DNA of 64,000 nucleotides from Sesamum alatum (lineage: Eukaryota; Streptophyta; Magnoliopsida; Lamiales; Pedaliaceae), in the NCBI GenBank assembly GCA_034509735.1, contig JACGWO010000003.1:36354466-36418465 (forward strand), written 5' to 3'. The translations under genes were made by a program, and so were the position numbers. Positions within the stretch are counted from its first letter, which is position 1. Each line of letters opens with the position of its first letter. A model generated the notes under the pieces. The model saw only the letters and a list, made by a program, of their open reading frames with translations. It ran no database searches and was not told the DNA's origin. Shown here piece by piece: positions 23,201 to 34,282 of the stretch.

Positions 23201-24959
23201 CAATGAGATAGAAACAACAAGTGAATGGCTGAAAAAAATACCAGCTGAACATTGGGCTAGGTCACATTTCTCATGTTACAGCAATGTGATATCTTAGTTA
23301 ACAACTTATGTGAGAGCTTTAACAACTACATACTTGAAGCTAGAGATAAGCCCCATAATGATTGAGTGGATTAGAGTAAAGCTGATGACAAGAATCCTAC
23401 AGAAAAATAAAGGGATGGAGAAATATCGTGGTACAATTTGTCCAAATGTTCTGCAAAAACTCAACAAATAACAGAAAATGGCAAGGAACTATTTTGTGTT
23501 GTGGTGTGGGGGGGCATAAGTAGGAGGTGGATCACTATTTAGAAAGATATATAGTGGACTTAGAAAAGAAAACATGCAGTTGTGGCATGTTTCAGTTGAC
23601 TGGGTATACATGTTGTCATGCATGCTCTGCCATTGCCTAAAGACATGCAAGTTAGAGGAGTATGTAGATGAGTGCTACAGCAAAGACACCTACTTGAAGG
23701 TCCATGAAGAGATGACCCATGCAGTTCCAGGCTTGAAGGACTACATCAAGACTGATTTTCAGCCACTATAGCCTCCAAAGATGAAGATTAAGAGGGGCAG
23801 ACCAACCAAAATGAGGAGGAAAGGCCCAGATGAACTCCAAAACACATCAACAAGAAAAATATTGACTCACACATGTAGGAATTGTGGTGAAGTTGGCCAC
23901 AACAAACATACTTGTAAAAAATCACCACACCCAAAGTCCAAGAATTACAAATTTTTGTGTTTGCTTTTTAATTGATTTTCTGCAATTTACAGTTTATTAC
24001 ACTGGCTGAACTAATCAAAGTTGTTTGTTGCTTGACAGGGACCTCCAACTCATGATGAAATGCCTACAATAGGCCAAGAGGCCTCTCCATTGAGTCAGGA
24101 TAGGCCTGTCAATGGGCCAATTTTGCCCAGACTCAGACCCATAACAATAAGTTCAAGTCCAGACTCGGGCCCATGATTTTAAATCAGACACAAATTCAAA
24201 TCCAGGCCCATTAAATTAAAACAATTGGGTCTGGATCGAGTAATATACCCATTGCTACCCAATCTTACCCAGACCCAATGGTTTTTCCCCAATTCTCTCT
24301 ACATCATATTTCCCCAATTCTCATCATATTTCCCTAATTCTCTCTACACAATATCACTCTCCTTTCTCTACTCTCCGCCTTTTGGCAGCTAGATCCGTCG
24401 CCTAGGCCCCCTCTCCCGCCCCACGCCCAGGTTCGCCGCTCGGACTACGCCCAGGCCCACCGCCCCGGCTCCCACCCACGCCATGTCCGCCGCCCCATAA
24501 GCTTCTTCATTGTTCCTTATGAGGTTGTAAACATGTTTGTGTTCTGGCTGTTTAATTTCTCTGTCATTTTTATTGTCTGTATCACACCTTTCTAGATTCT
24601 CTTTTGTTTCTAGTCGCTCTTCATTTCAAGCTCAATTTTCTTGGAGTGCCCTATTTACTATCATTATCATATTGATTGGTCTGGAGATGACCTTTCCTTT
24701 ATCTCACTCTCGACCTTATACTTCATATACAAATCAATTTTAGTGGGTAATGCACCGTTCTCTTAATTTTCAATGGAATCCTTGACATTTATTTTTCTAA
24801 TGTTCAATTCTGTTTTGTCAACAATGAAGACTGGTCTCCAGCCCTTTCTGGATAATTGGTAGTGGAAGCACTACAATTTTTATATTTTAATCTATTTTTT
24901 GCTCATGCTGTTGCAAGTAGAAAGTAGAAGATGATTAACCTGAAATTGTCTGGAACAGG

Positions 24960-25200
24960 AAAGATGCAAGATCCCATGTCTTTAGCTGAAGATGAATTCA
25001 AAAAGATTGTCAAAATCAATTTTATGGTTGCGTGGCATCTTTTAAAAAATGAAGGTAAAACATTGCATGATTAGAACTCTGGGGGATCTATTGTATTCTT
25101 GACCTCTATAATTGGGGCTGAAAGAGGGTTATATCAGGAGCAGCAGCCTATGGTTCTTGTTTAGCTTGAATACAACAACTAGTAAGGGTAAGTATAGCAC
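24960..25200 (+). pseudogene. Captured short-chain dehydrogenase/reductase gene fragment
   Basis: Within the hAT-like element, plus-strand frames read [28 protein letters not shown], then NSGGSIVFLTSIIGAERGLY, then after a one-base shift AAAYGSCLA-stop-IQQLVR. This is the classic SDR layout: the helix before the N-containing strand, the SGGSIVFLTS strand, and the segment with the catalytic Tyr. A GT-containing stretch after each block (gaaGGTAAAA, aagGGTAAGT) suggests remnants of intron donors. The stop, frame shift and small size show it is not an active enzyme. It is best read as a host gene piece picked up by the transposon. Confidence 0.6.
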
Positions 25201-25506
25201 ATTTGCTCAAGTTACTAGAATTATCACTGTACAAGTTGTATACTGACATGAGAACAATACATTTGATAAATTTTTAGCATGTCCTTTTTTCTTTACCTCT
25301 TTGTTTTCGGGGGGGGGGGGGGGAGAAGGGAAGTGAATTAGCTTCTGTGGATAAGTTAAACATGGATCTTTCATTTTCTAAAGAACATATGGGTTCTGCG
25401 TTCATTTGAGTTTGGGGTAAGAAAGTGTTGTTGCCTAAGAAAAAAAATGAAAAAGTTTGGGTTGGGCCCGACCCGAAAATCCCGAGTCTAGCAGACTGGA
25501 TTCGGG

Positions 25507-26559
25507 TAGAGGTGTAAATGGGTAGGGTAAGACCCTATCCAGACCCATAGATCAATTTAAATACCCAAACCCAATAAATATAGTTAGACGACCCAAACCC
25601 AGACCCATTGAAAATATATAGATTGGGTCTGGGTAAGGGTCTCCACCCATCAAGACCCATGGGTCTATGTACCCAATGTGGACCCAAAAAAATATTTCTA
25701 TTTTTTTTCAATTTAATTAGATTATTATTTATCAATCTATCTAAATTCAAGTAAACAAATCTAGAAAGCTTAATACATCTTAAAAATATTTATCATGTTA
25801 TTCTAACCATGTATATTTTTTTAATAACAAATAATTAAATAATTAGTTATATAAATATATTAATTATGTTAGGTATATTTTTCAACATCTTGATAGGAAA
25901 TAATGTTTGATTGAAGTAATAAAATTGAAGCTCAAAACTTTATAATATTAAAATTGATTGCTATTAAATATGTAAATTTAGTATTTTCATTAGATTATTA
26001 TTTTTATAATAAAGGATATATTCTTTAACAACTCTCTCAAAACAGGGTTTTTTGCGAATTGATTTCAGTAATGTTGAATTTATTGATAATTCTATATAAA
26101 AAAAATTAAAAATATATTGATAAATCTAATGTATATAGTAAACGATATAGTACATTTTTGCTAATTCAAAACAAACTTTATATTTTTTTTTATAATCATG
26201 TATTATAATCTTCAAATATAAATAATTAATCTATTTCGTCTTACTTTGGTGATTTTGATATTGTATCTAATATACTTTATCATTTTTGCTTTAATCTAAA
26301 TTTTATTTAGTCTTTTTTAATTATCTTGTCTTAAATAAAACGATCAAATATTATCCAACAATATTAAGAAGAAAAAAAAAAAAGAGAAAAAAAAAATATC
26401 GGGTCTAGACCCTACCTGGACCCAAAACACTGGGTCCAAAACAATGGCATTGGGTCTAGAGACCCATTGGGTCTTGAGAGGATTGAGTAGGGTATTGGTA
26501 TTATTTAATAGTATGGGTCTCTATGGTTATTGGTCTGGGTAGGGTCATTGACAGCCCTA
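25507..26559. mobile_element. Second hAT-like element nested inside the first
   Basis: Left end TAGAGGTGTAAATGGGTAGGG; right end inverted complement TAGGGCTGTCAATGACCCTACC, an imperfect terminal inverted repeat. Bordered by the 8-base duplication GATTCGGG / GATTCAGG (25499-25506 and 26560-26567, one mismatch). The AT-rich interior has no transposase. Subterminal GACCCA/TGGGTC repeats are dense at both ends (25530-25690 and 26400-26530). Confidence 0.8.
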
Positions 26560-27003
26560 GATTCAGGTCTTGGACCCATTGGGTCTGAGCCTATACACTA
26601 ATTGTTGTATTGGGTATTCTTTGGGCCTGGGCCTGGGTTGGGCAAAACCCTATCCATTGACAGGCCTAAGTCAGGATGATGGTTTGGGGTTTCAGCAAAG
26701 GGATGGTGTGAGGATGGCCACAAATACCAATACAAGGCATGAGGTAAGTTAATAATACAACTAATGCATTGTTTACTTTTCTGTTACGACAGAAACATAT
26801 TGGCTATCAAGGAAGAAGAAATACAATCCTCTTAGGAAAGAGGCAAAGAAATATGTCACTTCATCAAGTGCACCACAATAAATTGCTGCAAATGTCTCTC
26901 AAGTAGCAACCACAAACACCAGAAAATGGACCAAGAGACCATCCATTACTGAGGTGCTCGAGAACATCAGGAAGAATTCCAACAGAAAGGCATGGAAGCC
27001 ATA

Positions 27004-29776
27004 AAAAAAACTGAATATTTTCTGTTTTGTTGATTGAATGAATATTTTGCGTAAACTAAACTAGAAACTAAACTAGTGGTTGTGCCCAATTTTTTAATAC
27101 CTGGCCGTGTCTTTTCTTGAAGAGATTGCAAATCACGCCAATTATGATAATAAACTCAACTAACGATAAAGGTAGCTGTATGACCAAGCAAGGTATCAGC
27201 AAAATAACACAAGAAAATCAAACAAGATCCAGTCACCAAAAAAAAAAAAGATGAAAAAGGCTAAGATCTTTACCCACATTGATCCAAGAAAAGAATACAA
27301 ACCCAAAAAATTGCGGCACAGTAACATAAACCCACTTGTCACCAAGCAATTCCACAGTAAATTTCTGTCTTTTCCACACGGAGAAAACATCAAGAACTGC
27401 AGCCTTCAACCATTTTGGGAAAGTGGTATTTAGATAAATGAGGCTAATGGTTCAAACTTTGATCATCGCGTAATCTTGATCTTGGTCCCAATTTAGTTTC
27501 TTGACCTGAATTAAACTACTCTCAATTCTTGTTAATTTCTTACCTTTTTACCGCAAACAGTGGCAGGAAACGAACAGCGAGAAACCAGACGCCAGCATTC
27601 AGGAACCAAAACCGGGACTGGATTTTGTTGTAGCCTCTTGTATTCAAGTCAGGCTGAAACTGTTCAAACACAGGCTGCACCTCCACACCAAACACCAAGA
27701 TTTTTCGTTTCTTGAAATTCTTGACAAAAAAATTCTTGAATCTCGACAGAAAACATAAATTTCTTGAATTTTAGGTTCAAAATACACTGTTTCTTAAAAT
27801 TCTTGACGTAAAACATATAGTTACACTTACACAGAAAAACTTGCACTCTGCTTCTTGTCCAGGGGCCGTATTTGATGGAGCACCGACTTTGTCCAATCTT
27901 ACCTTCTGTTTTGTTGATTTTTGCCTCAAGAGAGATCAAAAAGATTTTAGGGGGGAAGAGAGATTATGGGGTTTAGTTGTACAAGGGCTTTATATAAAAA
28001 GAAAGGGGTTAGTGATTTTGTTTTATGTCACTGTCACAACGGTATTTTGTTTCCTAAAATAAACTGTTTCCTAAAATAATAATATACTTTAAGATTTTTC
28101 CAAACTACTTGTTTAGATACATTTCAATAAATACAATGTTACTATTGATGATAAAACCTAGTAATTGAATACGTGAATAAATATGAGTACATGACAATGA
28201 GCTCTCTTTAGATTTGATATAATTACGAATATTCATATGTTGTTTAAAAAATTATCAATATCTCTAAATTTGATAAAATGTAATCATTAAATAGAAGTTA
28301 GAAATTATCAATTATGTCTTTACTATATTTTTTTTTCTTTTTAAAAAACTCTAACAAGATGGGATGGAAAATTTTGGAAAATTGTCTACTTAGTCCCTAA
28401 AAAGTTTTCTAAACATTTAAAACATTAAATAAAATTATACTTACAGACCACAAGAGCATTTTGGTTAGTTTATAAGAAAAAATTGGTGAAAACCTAATGA
28501 AAATCAATGGTTTGAGCGGGTTCTTGGACGCTCATTAAAATCAAAACTATTGATAATTTCTCAAACAACGACGAATATTTGAAAATAAGAGAGTTCCTTA
28601 CAATTACCCAAATACATACATCTATATATATATATGTATCCATATATTCCTTCTCAGTGTACAAAGAAAGTGTTTCTACTTTTAGATAAGTGATTTTTGT
28701 AAAATCAAAAATAAAAAATAAAAATTGTAGCATAATTAAAAGTGGATAGTATCGGTAAAAAAAATAACAATATGCATATAAAAGTTCTATTTTGTAGCGT
28801 TTGTTGAAAATACACTTTTACAACAAACTTAATTAGTTAAAACCACGTTTTCCGCTTTGTCCTCTTTGTGTTAACAAAAGTTCCATTTTTGCTTAATATT
28901 TGCAATGTCTTCTACAATAGTTATTTTTTTCTCAATCAATCATAGCAATTTAATTTATATTTTTCTATGTGATAGAAATAATATTAGATAATATAACAAA
29001 TATATATATACATAAATGATATATTAATTGGGATGAAAATATATTAATTTGGTTTAAATATTTTTGTGAAGTTAATTTTATTTTATCATGTATAAAATAA
29101 AAAATAAGTTGGAATCTTTCAAAACATGAAATATAAAATACTTAATATTATATCTGTAATTAATATTGATTGTGCCCAACTCAATTTGAATTAAAATTAA
29201 TGAATAATTGTGTAAATTATATAATCAATAGCCAAGCCTTATAATGAAATCATCAGAATTTGGTGACTTCTCCAGCATAAGCAAGTGTTTCTTGCTCAAA
29301 ATCTGCCCACGCTTCTATAAGTCACGTAGTCAGTTGGAGTTTGTCAAGCTGATGCAGCCAGTGATACTGAGTTGTTTATGAAAATTTTAATCCAAGACAA
29401 AATTTCATCCTTTGTTTATGAAAATTTTAATCACTGATAATTTTAATTATGAATGGGAAAAATACAGAGAAATACAAAAAGCTTTCTACTTCCTACAATC
29501 TTGAAAGTTATTACATCCATTTTCTATATTTGCAACACAATCAATCAGTTTTCATCCCCGTCACGTCACATACAACTGTTTGGGGCAAGGCGCATAAATA
29601 ATCTTCCGGGAGCTAAAGTCAGTAGAGCAGTAGATTCCTGGTCTCTCCACTTGGATACTGGAAGCCGATAGTCACCACCGGCAAGATTCCTCTTTAAAAG
29701 AAGAAGAAAGAAACATGGGGGGAAGAAACAAAAAGAAAAGCAGACATTGCTGAGGTTGCGTGCAATGAATATCTAA
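27004..29776. other. Intergenic, no gene seen
   Basis: AT-rich. Short open frames at 27251, 27664 and 28494 have no recognisable domain and poor composition. A 22-base direct repeat, (g)tttatgaaaattttaatc with flanks, occurs near 29372 and 29412. The last ~250 bases probably include the 3'UTR of the minus-strand RNA-binding protein gene. Confidence 0.5.
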
Positions 29777-32700
29777 TTAATAAGGATTATAACGAGCACG
29801 TCCACGCCCACTATCACTGCCACGTCTTCCCCCGCTTGAACTTCCTCCCCCACTGCTGCGGCCCCCTCTTTGCTGTGGTGGGGTGTGGGGCTGCACTCCA
29901 GGCTGTTGCCTAGACAGGAGACAAACCAAATACAGTTCAAGAACAAAATGAAAACGAGAACACCGGTTGACAACCATATGAGAACTCATCCCCAGGAATC
30001 TATCCTAAAAAAGGCCTAGCTTTGCTGTCAAGATCAATTCAGCGAAGTAGAAGAGCTAAATTTCTATATATTTCACCATTTAGCTTTACCTTTTAATTTA
30101 TACATTCTTAAGTAAGATTCTTGCTTAGTGTACAGACCCTAAAATTCATCATATCTCCACCAAAAAGCAACTCTAAAAGAATTGCACTTACAGTACATAT
30201 CCAATCCTCCCATCAGGCAGAAGCATTGGCATCATAGCCATGCCAGGGGCAGCTCCTCTTCCATAGATCAGTGGCTGCAAAAGCGAATGTAAAGTCAGCA
30301 GATAAAAATGGCAAACAGCATAATTGAATGCAGACAACAGATGTTATTTTTAGCATTTGGAATCAAATTCTGGATCTAATATCAGAATGGAATAATGCCA
30401 GTGGACAGCAGTAGTCATCAGATCGTCTTTGATATGTAGAACAAAATAGACGAACGAAATTTAAAATCATAACCCGATTACTTGGTGTTCAATCTTTTAC
30501 CCTATTGTGAATGAAAAAAATGTCAGATATTTCAATATTTATTTTGCCTTATACCCAAACTGGAGGACTCAGTAAATCTTGAATCCGGAACAATGTCTCA
30601 GAACACAGCTATCTAATCCACATAACCAATCCATTTCTTAGCTCACTCAAATTTGAAAGACAGTAAATCTGGCATCTGGAGCAAGATCGTTGAACACGGG
30701 GTATCTAATTCCGTGCAACCAAGCCAGTTAGCGCATTGGCCTAGGCATATTATGTTGCAACAGAAACCATATTGACTTCCAAAGTAATACCACACTTTCC
30801 AGTCTCATCCTCTTCCAGACATAAACCTCTGTCCGCCTACTCACAATATGTCTAAACCACTCCCACAGTCCCACCCCTTCCCCTCCAAACCCCACCTCCA
30901 TGAAATATGAACAAGTATCACACATGGGCACAAAATCAATAATTTAGCCTCAAGTCAAAGTTAGTGCTAAGATGCTGCATGTAACTTTTTGATGTTCCAT
31001 CACTAACAGAAGACATGTCCCAGGTTCGTGCAGCAGTACAGAAGTAGTGCCTAGTTTTACCTAAGATGACTACCATGAAGGCTATATGGTTAAACACGGC
31101 TGCTAGAGTGGTCCGTGGACGGTGAAGGCAGTTCAAGGGACCTTGAAAAAGGAAAAGGTTGTGTGGTTATGGATGTCATCTAATTAGATGTAGTTGCTTA
31201 TGGTACCAGGATAAAAGAAGAAAAAACACGAAAGATAACTGTTAACAGTGTCATCATGGCAAAATAACAAAACATGACCATTTTTTTGTCATTCTTTTAA
31301 AAGTGACATAATTTCCTGAAATATGTTATAATCATTCTCCATCAATCAATTGCATATAAAATGTTCCATGTAATAACTTTGATGAGTCCAACTCCCTGAA
31401 TTTTTGCTTTTTCCGATCACCATATTTTCTTACACTGAGCAGGTTACAAAAGTAGCCTACAACAATTTTTGTTCTGAAACTGTTGTATCGTAAGGATAGC
31501 AATGGATGACTAATTCTGCAGATTGGAAAGACTTTCCAAAACAGGAGGACCATAGACCCAAGTATATAGGGGACAAGTAAGTTAATGCAATGATGGAGCT
31601 GTGGCCTCTCCAAATTCCAAAAGTAAAATATTGATAAAAGGCCAAAAGAGCCTACAAGGGTTTGAGTTGTCAGGACATGTGACACAGAGCAAAGAAACAT
31701 GACTTGTTAATATGTTGAATACAAATGATTGGGAAAAGTTCCATAAACTCAGGATGTGAGAAAATAGAGAACAGGACAATAAACATAAGAGTTCTTACTT
31801 GAGCAAAGTTTGCACCCGAGTATCCTGCACCTAGAGCACCATAGGGGGCTCCAACCAAGCCGTATCCCATGCGAGGTGGGTAAGTTGGAAATATTGCTGC
31901 TTTCTGTGAATTTGATCCCCCAGTCGTTTTCTGATCTGCCTGTGGCTTTGCAAGTGAACATTCTACGACTTGTCCTGTGAAAACAACCCAACACAAGAAT
32001 AAGAATGAAGCAGAATCATATCCATTGGAACTCCTGATCAAGGATCAAAATACTGGAAAATATTAGGGAACTCAGTGTTACCATCAATCTCATATTTCTC
32101 TGTGTTCTTAAGAGCTTTCATGGCACTTGATCTTTCTGCAAAGTGAACGAAACCATATCTACTCTTTTCTTGTCCTGGTTTTGCTGGAGGAAGAACAACT
32201 TTGGTGATCTTCCCATGCCGCTCAAACAACTCCTTAAGCTGATCCTGAGTAATATCTTTTGGCAAGTTCTTCACATAGACTGCTTTGACCTGTCCAACAG
32301 GAAGCCAATCAGTCTCTAGTAAACGCAGGGCAATTTGCCACAAGTAATAGAATCAAGAAACTGAAGTAGAAGCAATTGGAAGGCCTTGTCAAATGTTTCA
32401 CTCCAGAACCAATCACAAAGGGCTCATACATAGCAGATATTTGATGATGAAGTAGCATATTTGCTAGTCGCCTAATAGATTGCTTAGAACAGTTAATCCA
32501 ATCAATAGACAGAAGTCACTTCTTAGATCTCATCAAGGATAGGAATAAACTGAATACTTAGAACTAAGCCTCCAATTTCTCAATAACTTGATTTCAACCT
32601 CAAATTAAAGAATCACTCATCTTTATGATATCATGCCCTACGTAGAAAAAGAAAGCAACACCGGATTTCGCCGACTAAAGTTGAGTGACCACTAGAAGTC

Positions 32701-34242
32701 TAAGGACAAAAGGGTGAAGAACAATCAACTTGCCCGAATTTGAACAGTGCCTTCCTCATGCTGCAGCAATCAAGTCAAGGTTTTCTTGCTCACCTTTTTC
32801 AATACTCATTTGAAAAGTTTAAATTGGAAAAAAACTGGAACTGGAATATAAAAATAACAACCAGAATTGGATTGGTGTTGGAACACCGAGAGACTAAAAT
32901 TTCAGAGTATCATCTACAAGTCAGGATTAACTGAACATCATATTCACCACACACGATGAAATCAGATCACAGCATCATTACTTGATTATGTAACAGAGGT
33001 GAAGCAAAATTACAATGAAGAAACAAAAAATAATAAAGACCTGAGAAGAAGATGATTCAGCACTTTTTGGGTCAGCCCAACTCACAGTTGGAGCATTATC
33101 ATCAAGCTTGAATTTTGGGTTAGACATCTTTTGTCTTGAATACTCAGCACAAGCATGATTATAATACTCGATGAATGCAAATCCACGATTCCGACTTGAG
33201 TTTTGTGGGTCCTATGAAGAAAAGATTCACATATTACCAAAACATTTTGGTAAACAAGAAAAGTCGGACCAACTGTGACACAAACCAGAAAGTTAGCAAG
33301 ATAACGAAAAACCTTGTCAAAGTATAAAAGTACGAACCTTTAAAAGTTCCACTGCGACAACCCCAGGCCCTACTTTATTCACAACTTTCTTCATATCCTC
33401 CTCTCCCCAGTTTCTGGGCACATTACCTATGAACAGCTTATGTTTTGCTTGAGACGTAGAACACTTCAGCCTTTTCCCCTGAGAGAGTTCCACAAATACA
33501 AATAGCAGATTTACTAAGATGTCACATAGTATAAATTCCTTAGGGAACAAATTTTGTAAAGGTGTTTTCTAATTGTGTTTAATGTGACTTTGTGGCAAAA
33601 AAGCACAGACTCTGTTACCTTCAATTCAGTATTATTAAGCTCCTTAATGGCCTTAGATGCCAATTCCTTGGTCCTAAAGGTTACAAAAGCATATCCCTTG
33701 TTTTCATTTGAATCCTTTCCCTTCATTATCCTGACCTGTTGATAAAATGCATTCACACATAAGTTATAAAATCAAATAAAAATCCTGCTGCTATATGAGA
33801 ATGTAACATACGTTACCTCTGTAACTTCCCCTATTGATTCACAAAACTGCTTCAGGTCATCTTCAGAAGTCTCTTGAGAAATTCCACCAAGGTACACCTC
33901 TGAACCATGTGGGGGAAGTGAAAGAAGCTCAGAATGCTTTTCTTCCAAGTCTTCTTCACCTTCACCATTCTCCATGTCGTCATCACCATCAGGCTCCTTT
34001 TGAGCCTCATGTCCATGACCATCAGTTTCCTCCTCTTCCTCTTCTTCCACCTCCTCAACTTCTTCCTCTTCCTCCACTTCTTCCTCTTCTTCCACTTCTT
34101 CTTCTACTTCTTCATACTCAACTTCTTCCTCCAAGGTCTCCTCCATGTCGTTGTCGGCACCAAGTTCGACCTGCTCTTCAGCCTCAGGCTTCTCAGGTTC
34201 AGTTGATTTAGTAGCTGCAGAACTGCTCCTTGTCCTTGGCAT
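29777..34242 (-). CDS. hnRNP Q-like / LIF2-like protein with three RRMs (eight coding exons)
   Basis: RNA-binding protein of the plant LIF2/hnRNP Q family; Arabidopsis LIF2 partners LHP1 in chromatin and stress gene control. Coding exons from 5' to 3': 34242-33817, 33735-33619, 33478-33338, 33211-33041, 32289-32082, 31974-31799, 30274-30192, 29909-29777; 484 residues with continuous frame and GT-AG introns. Residues 1-~112 are highly acidic (long Glu/Val runs). RRM1 at ~115-190 (EVYLGGISQ, KGYAFVTF), RRM2 at ~193-272 (KLFIGNVP, RGFAFIEY), RRM3 at ~287-365 (AVYVKNLP, SRYGFVHF). The tail is Gly/Ala/Tyr-rich and then RGG-like (GGRRGSDSGRGRARYNPY). The size is close to LIF2. Predicted nuclear. 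No lesions seen. The exact paralogue (LIF2, LFL1 or LFL2) is not resolved. Confidence 0.92.
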
Positions 34243-34282
34243 CTTATATCTCTAACAAGACAAGCTTCTATTGCACCTATGA

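Larger units (their letters stand above)
24101..26668. mobile_element. hAT-like element carrying captured gene sequence
   Basis: Ends are TAGGCCTGTCAATGG on the left and CCATTGACAGGCCTA on the right, a perfect 15-bp inverted repeat, bordered by the perfect 8-bp duplication AGTCAGGA (24093-24100 and 26669-26676). Eight-base duplications and TAGG-type ends fit the hAT superfamily. Interior: pyrimidine-rich sequence (24290-24500), a dehydrogenase-like exon fragment (24960-25200), a 15-base G run (25309-25323), and a nested second hAT-like element (25507-26559). No hAT transposase domain is visible, so it is non-autonomous. Removing it and one AGTCAGGA restores the surrounding MULE exon. Confidence 0.85.
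20209..27003 (+). mobile_element. Dead MuDR-type (MULE) transposon, right end not found
   Basis: The left boundary is proposed at gggccaaagacaatttacccc (20209). The next ~150 bases match the left end of the element at 39914 (cctgtattatt, aataaagtgcaaaa, atgatgca). A transposase gene with MuDR-family domains follows in the same orientation. A matching inverted right end was looked for between 27003 and 29700 and not seen, so the element is either truncated or its right terminus has decayed. It is interrupted at 24101-26668 by a hAT-like insertion. Confidence 0.65.
20701..27003 (+). pseudogene. MuDR-like transposase pseudogene (PB1-like, DNA-binding, MULE, SWIM, CCHC)
   Basis: Coding remnant from ATGAAG (20701), an intron to 21132, then domains in order. 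First is a PB1-like N-terminal region (EYHDLEFWYGGRFVKTN, 21133-21468). An acidic, repetitive Glu/Gly/Asn region follows (21500-21960). Next is a MuDR DNA-binding region (FREALRDWCVSNEFGIEYVK, near 22240). The MULE catalytic core is recognisable as MIGLDDCF, GRDGNDNMVPIAMVV, and EHRYCVRHMYQN. A SWIM-type finger CSCGMFQLTGYTCCHAC lies near 23570-23620 and a zinc knuckle CRNCGEVGHNKHTC near 23875-23916. The tail resumes after the hAT insertion and ends at WKP-stop (27003). Lesions include frameshifts near 21468 and 22520, TGA near 22359, TAG at 22923-22925 replacing the usual Trp, TAG near 23769, and the hAT insertion. Non-functional. Confidence 0.85.

Noticed and set aside
27003..29700. Right terminal inverted repeat for the MuDR element
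   Set aside because: I looked for an inverse of gacaatttacccctcctg and found no convincing match.
31332..31700. Minus-strand frames between RRM3 and the C-terminal exons of the hnRNP Q-like gene
   Set aside because: They fall in the ~1.5-kb intron 31798-30275. The flanking exons join in frame without them.
33834..34211. Plus-strand Leu/Pro-rich open frame over the acidic exon
   Set aside because: Antisense shadow of the Glu-rich (GAA/GAG) repeats of the hnRNP Q-like exon 1.
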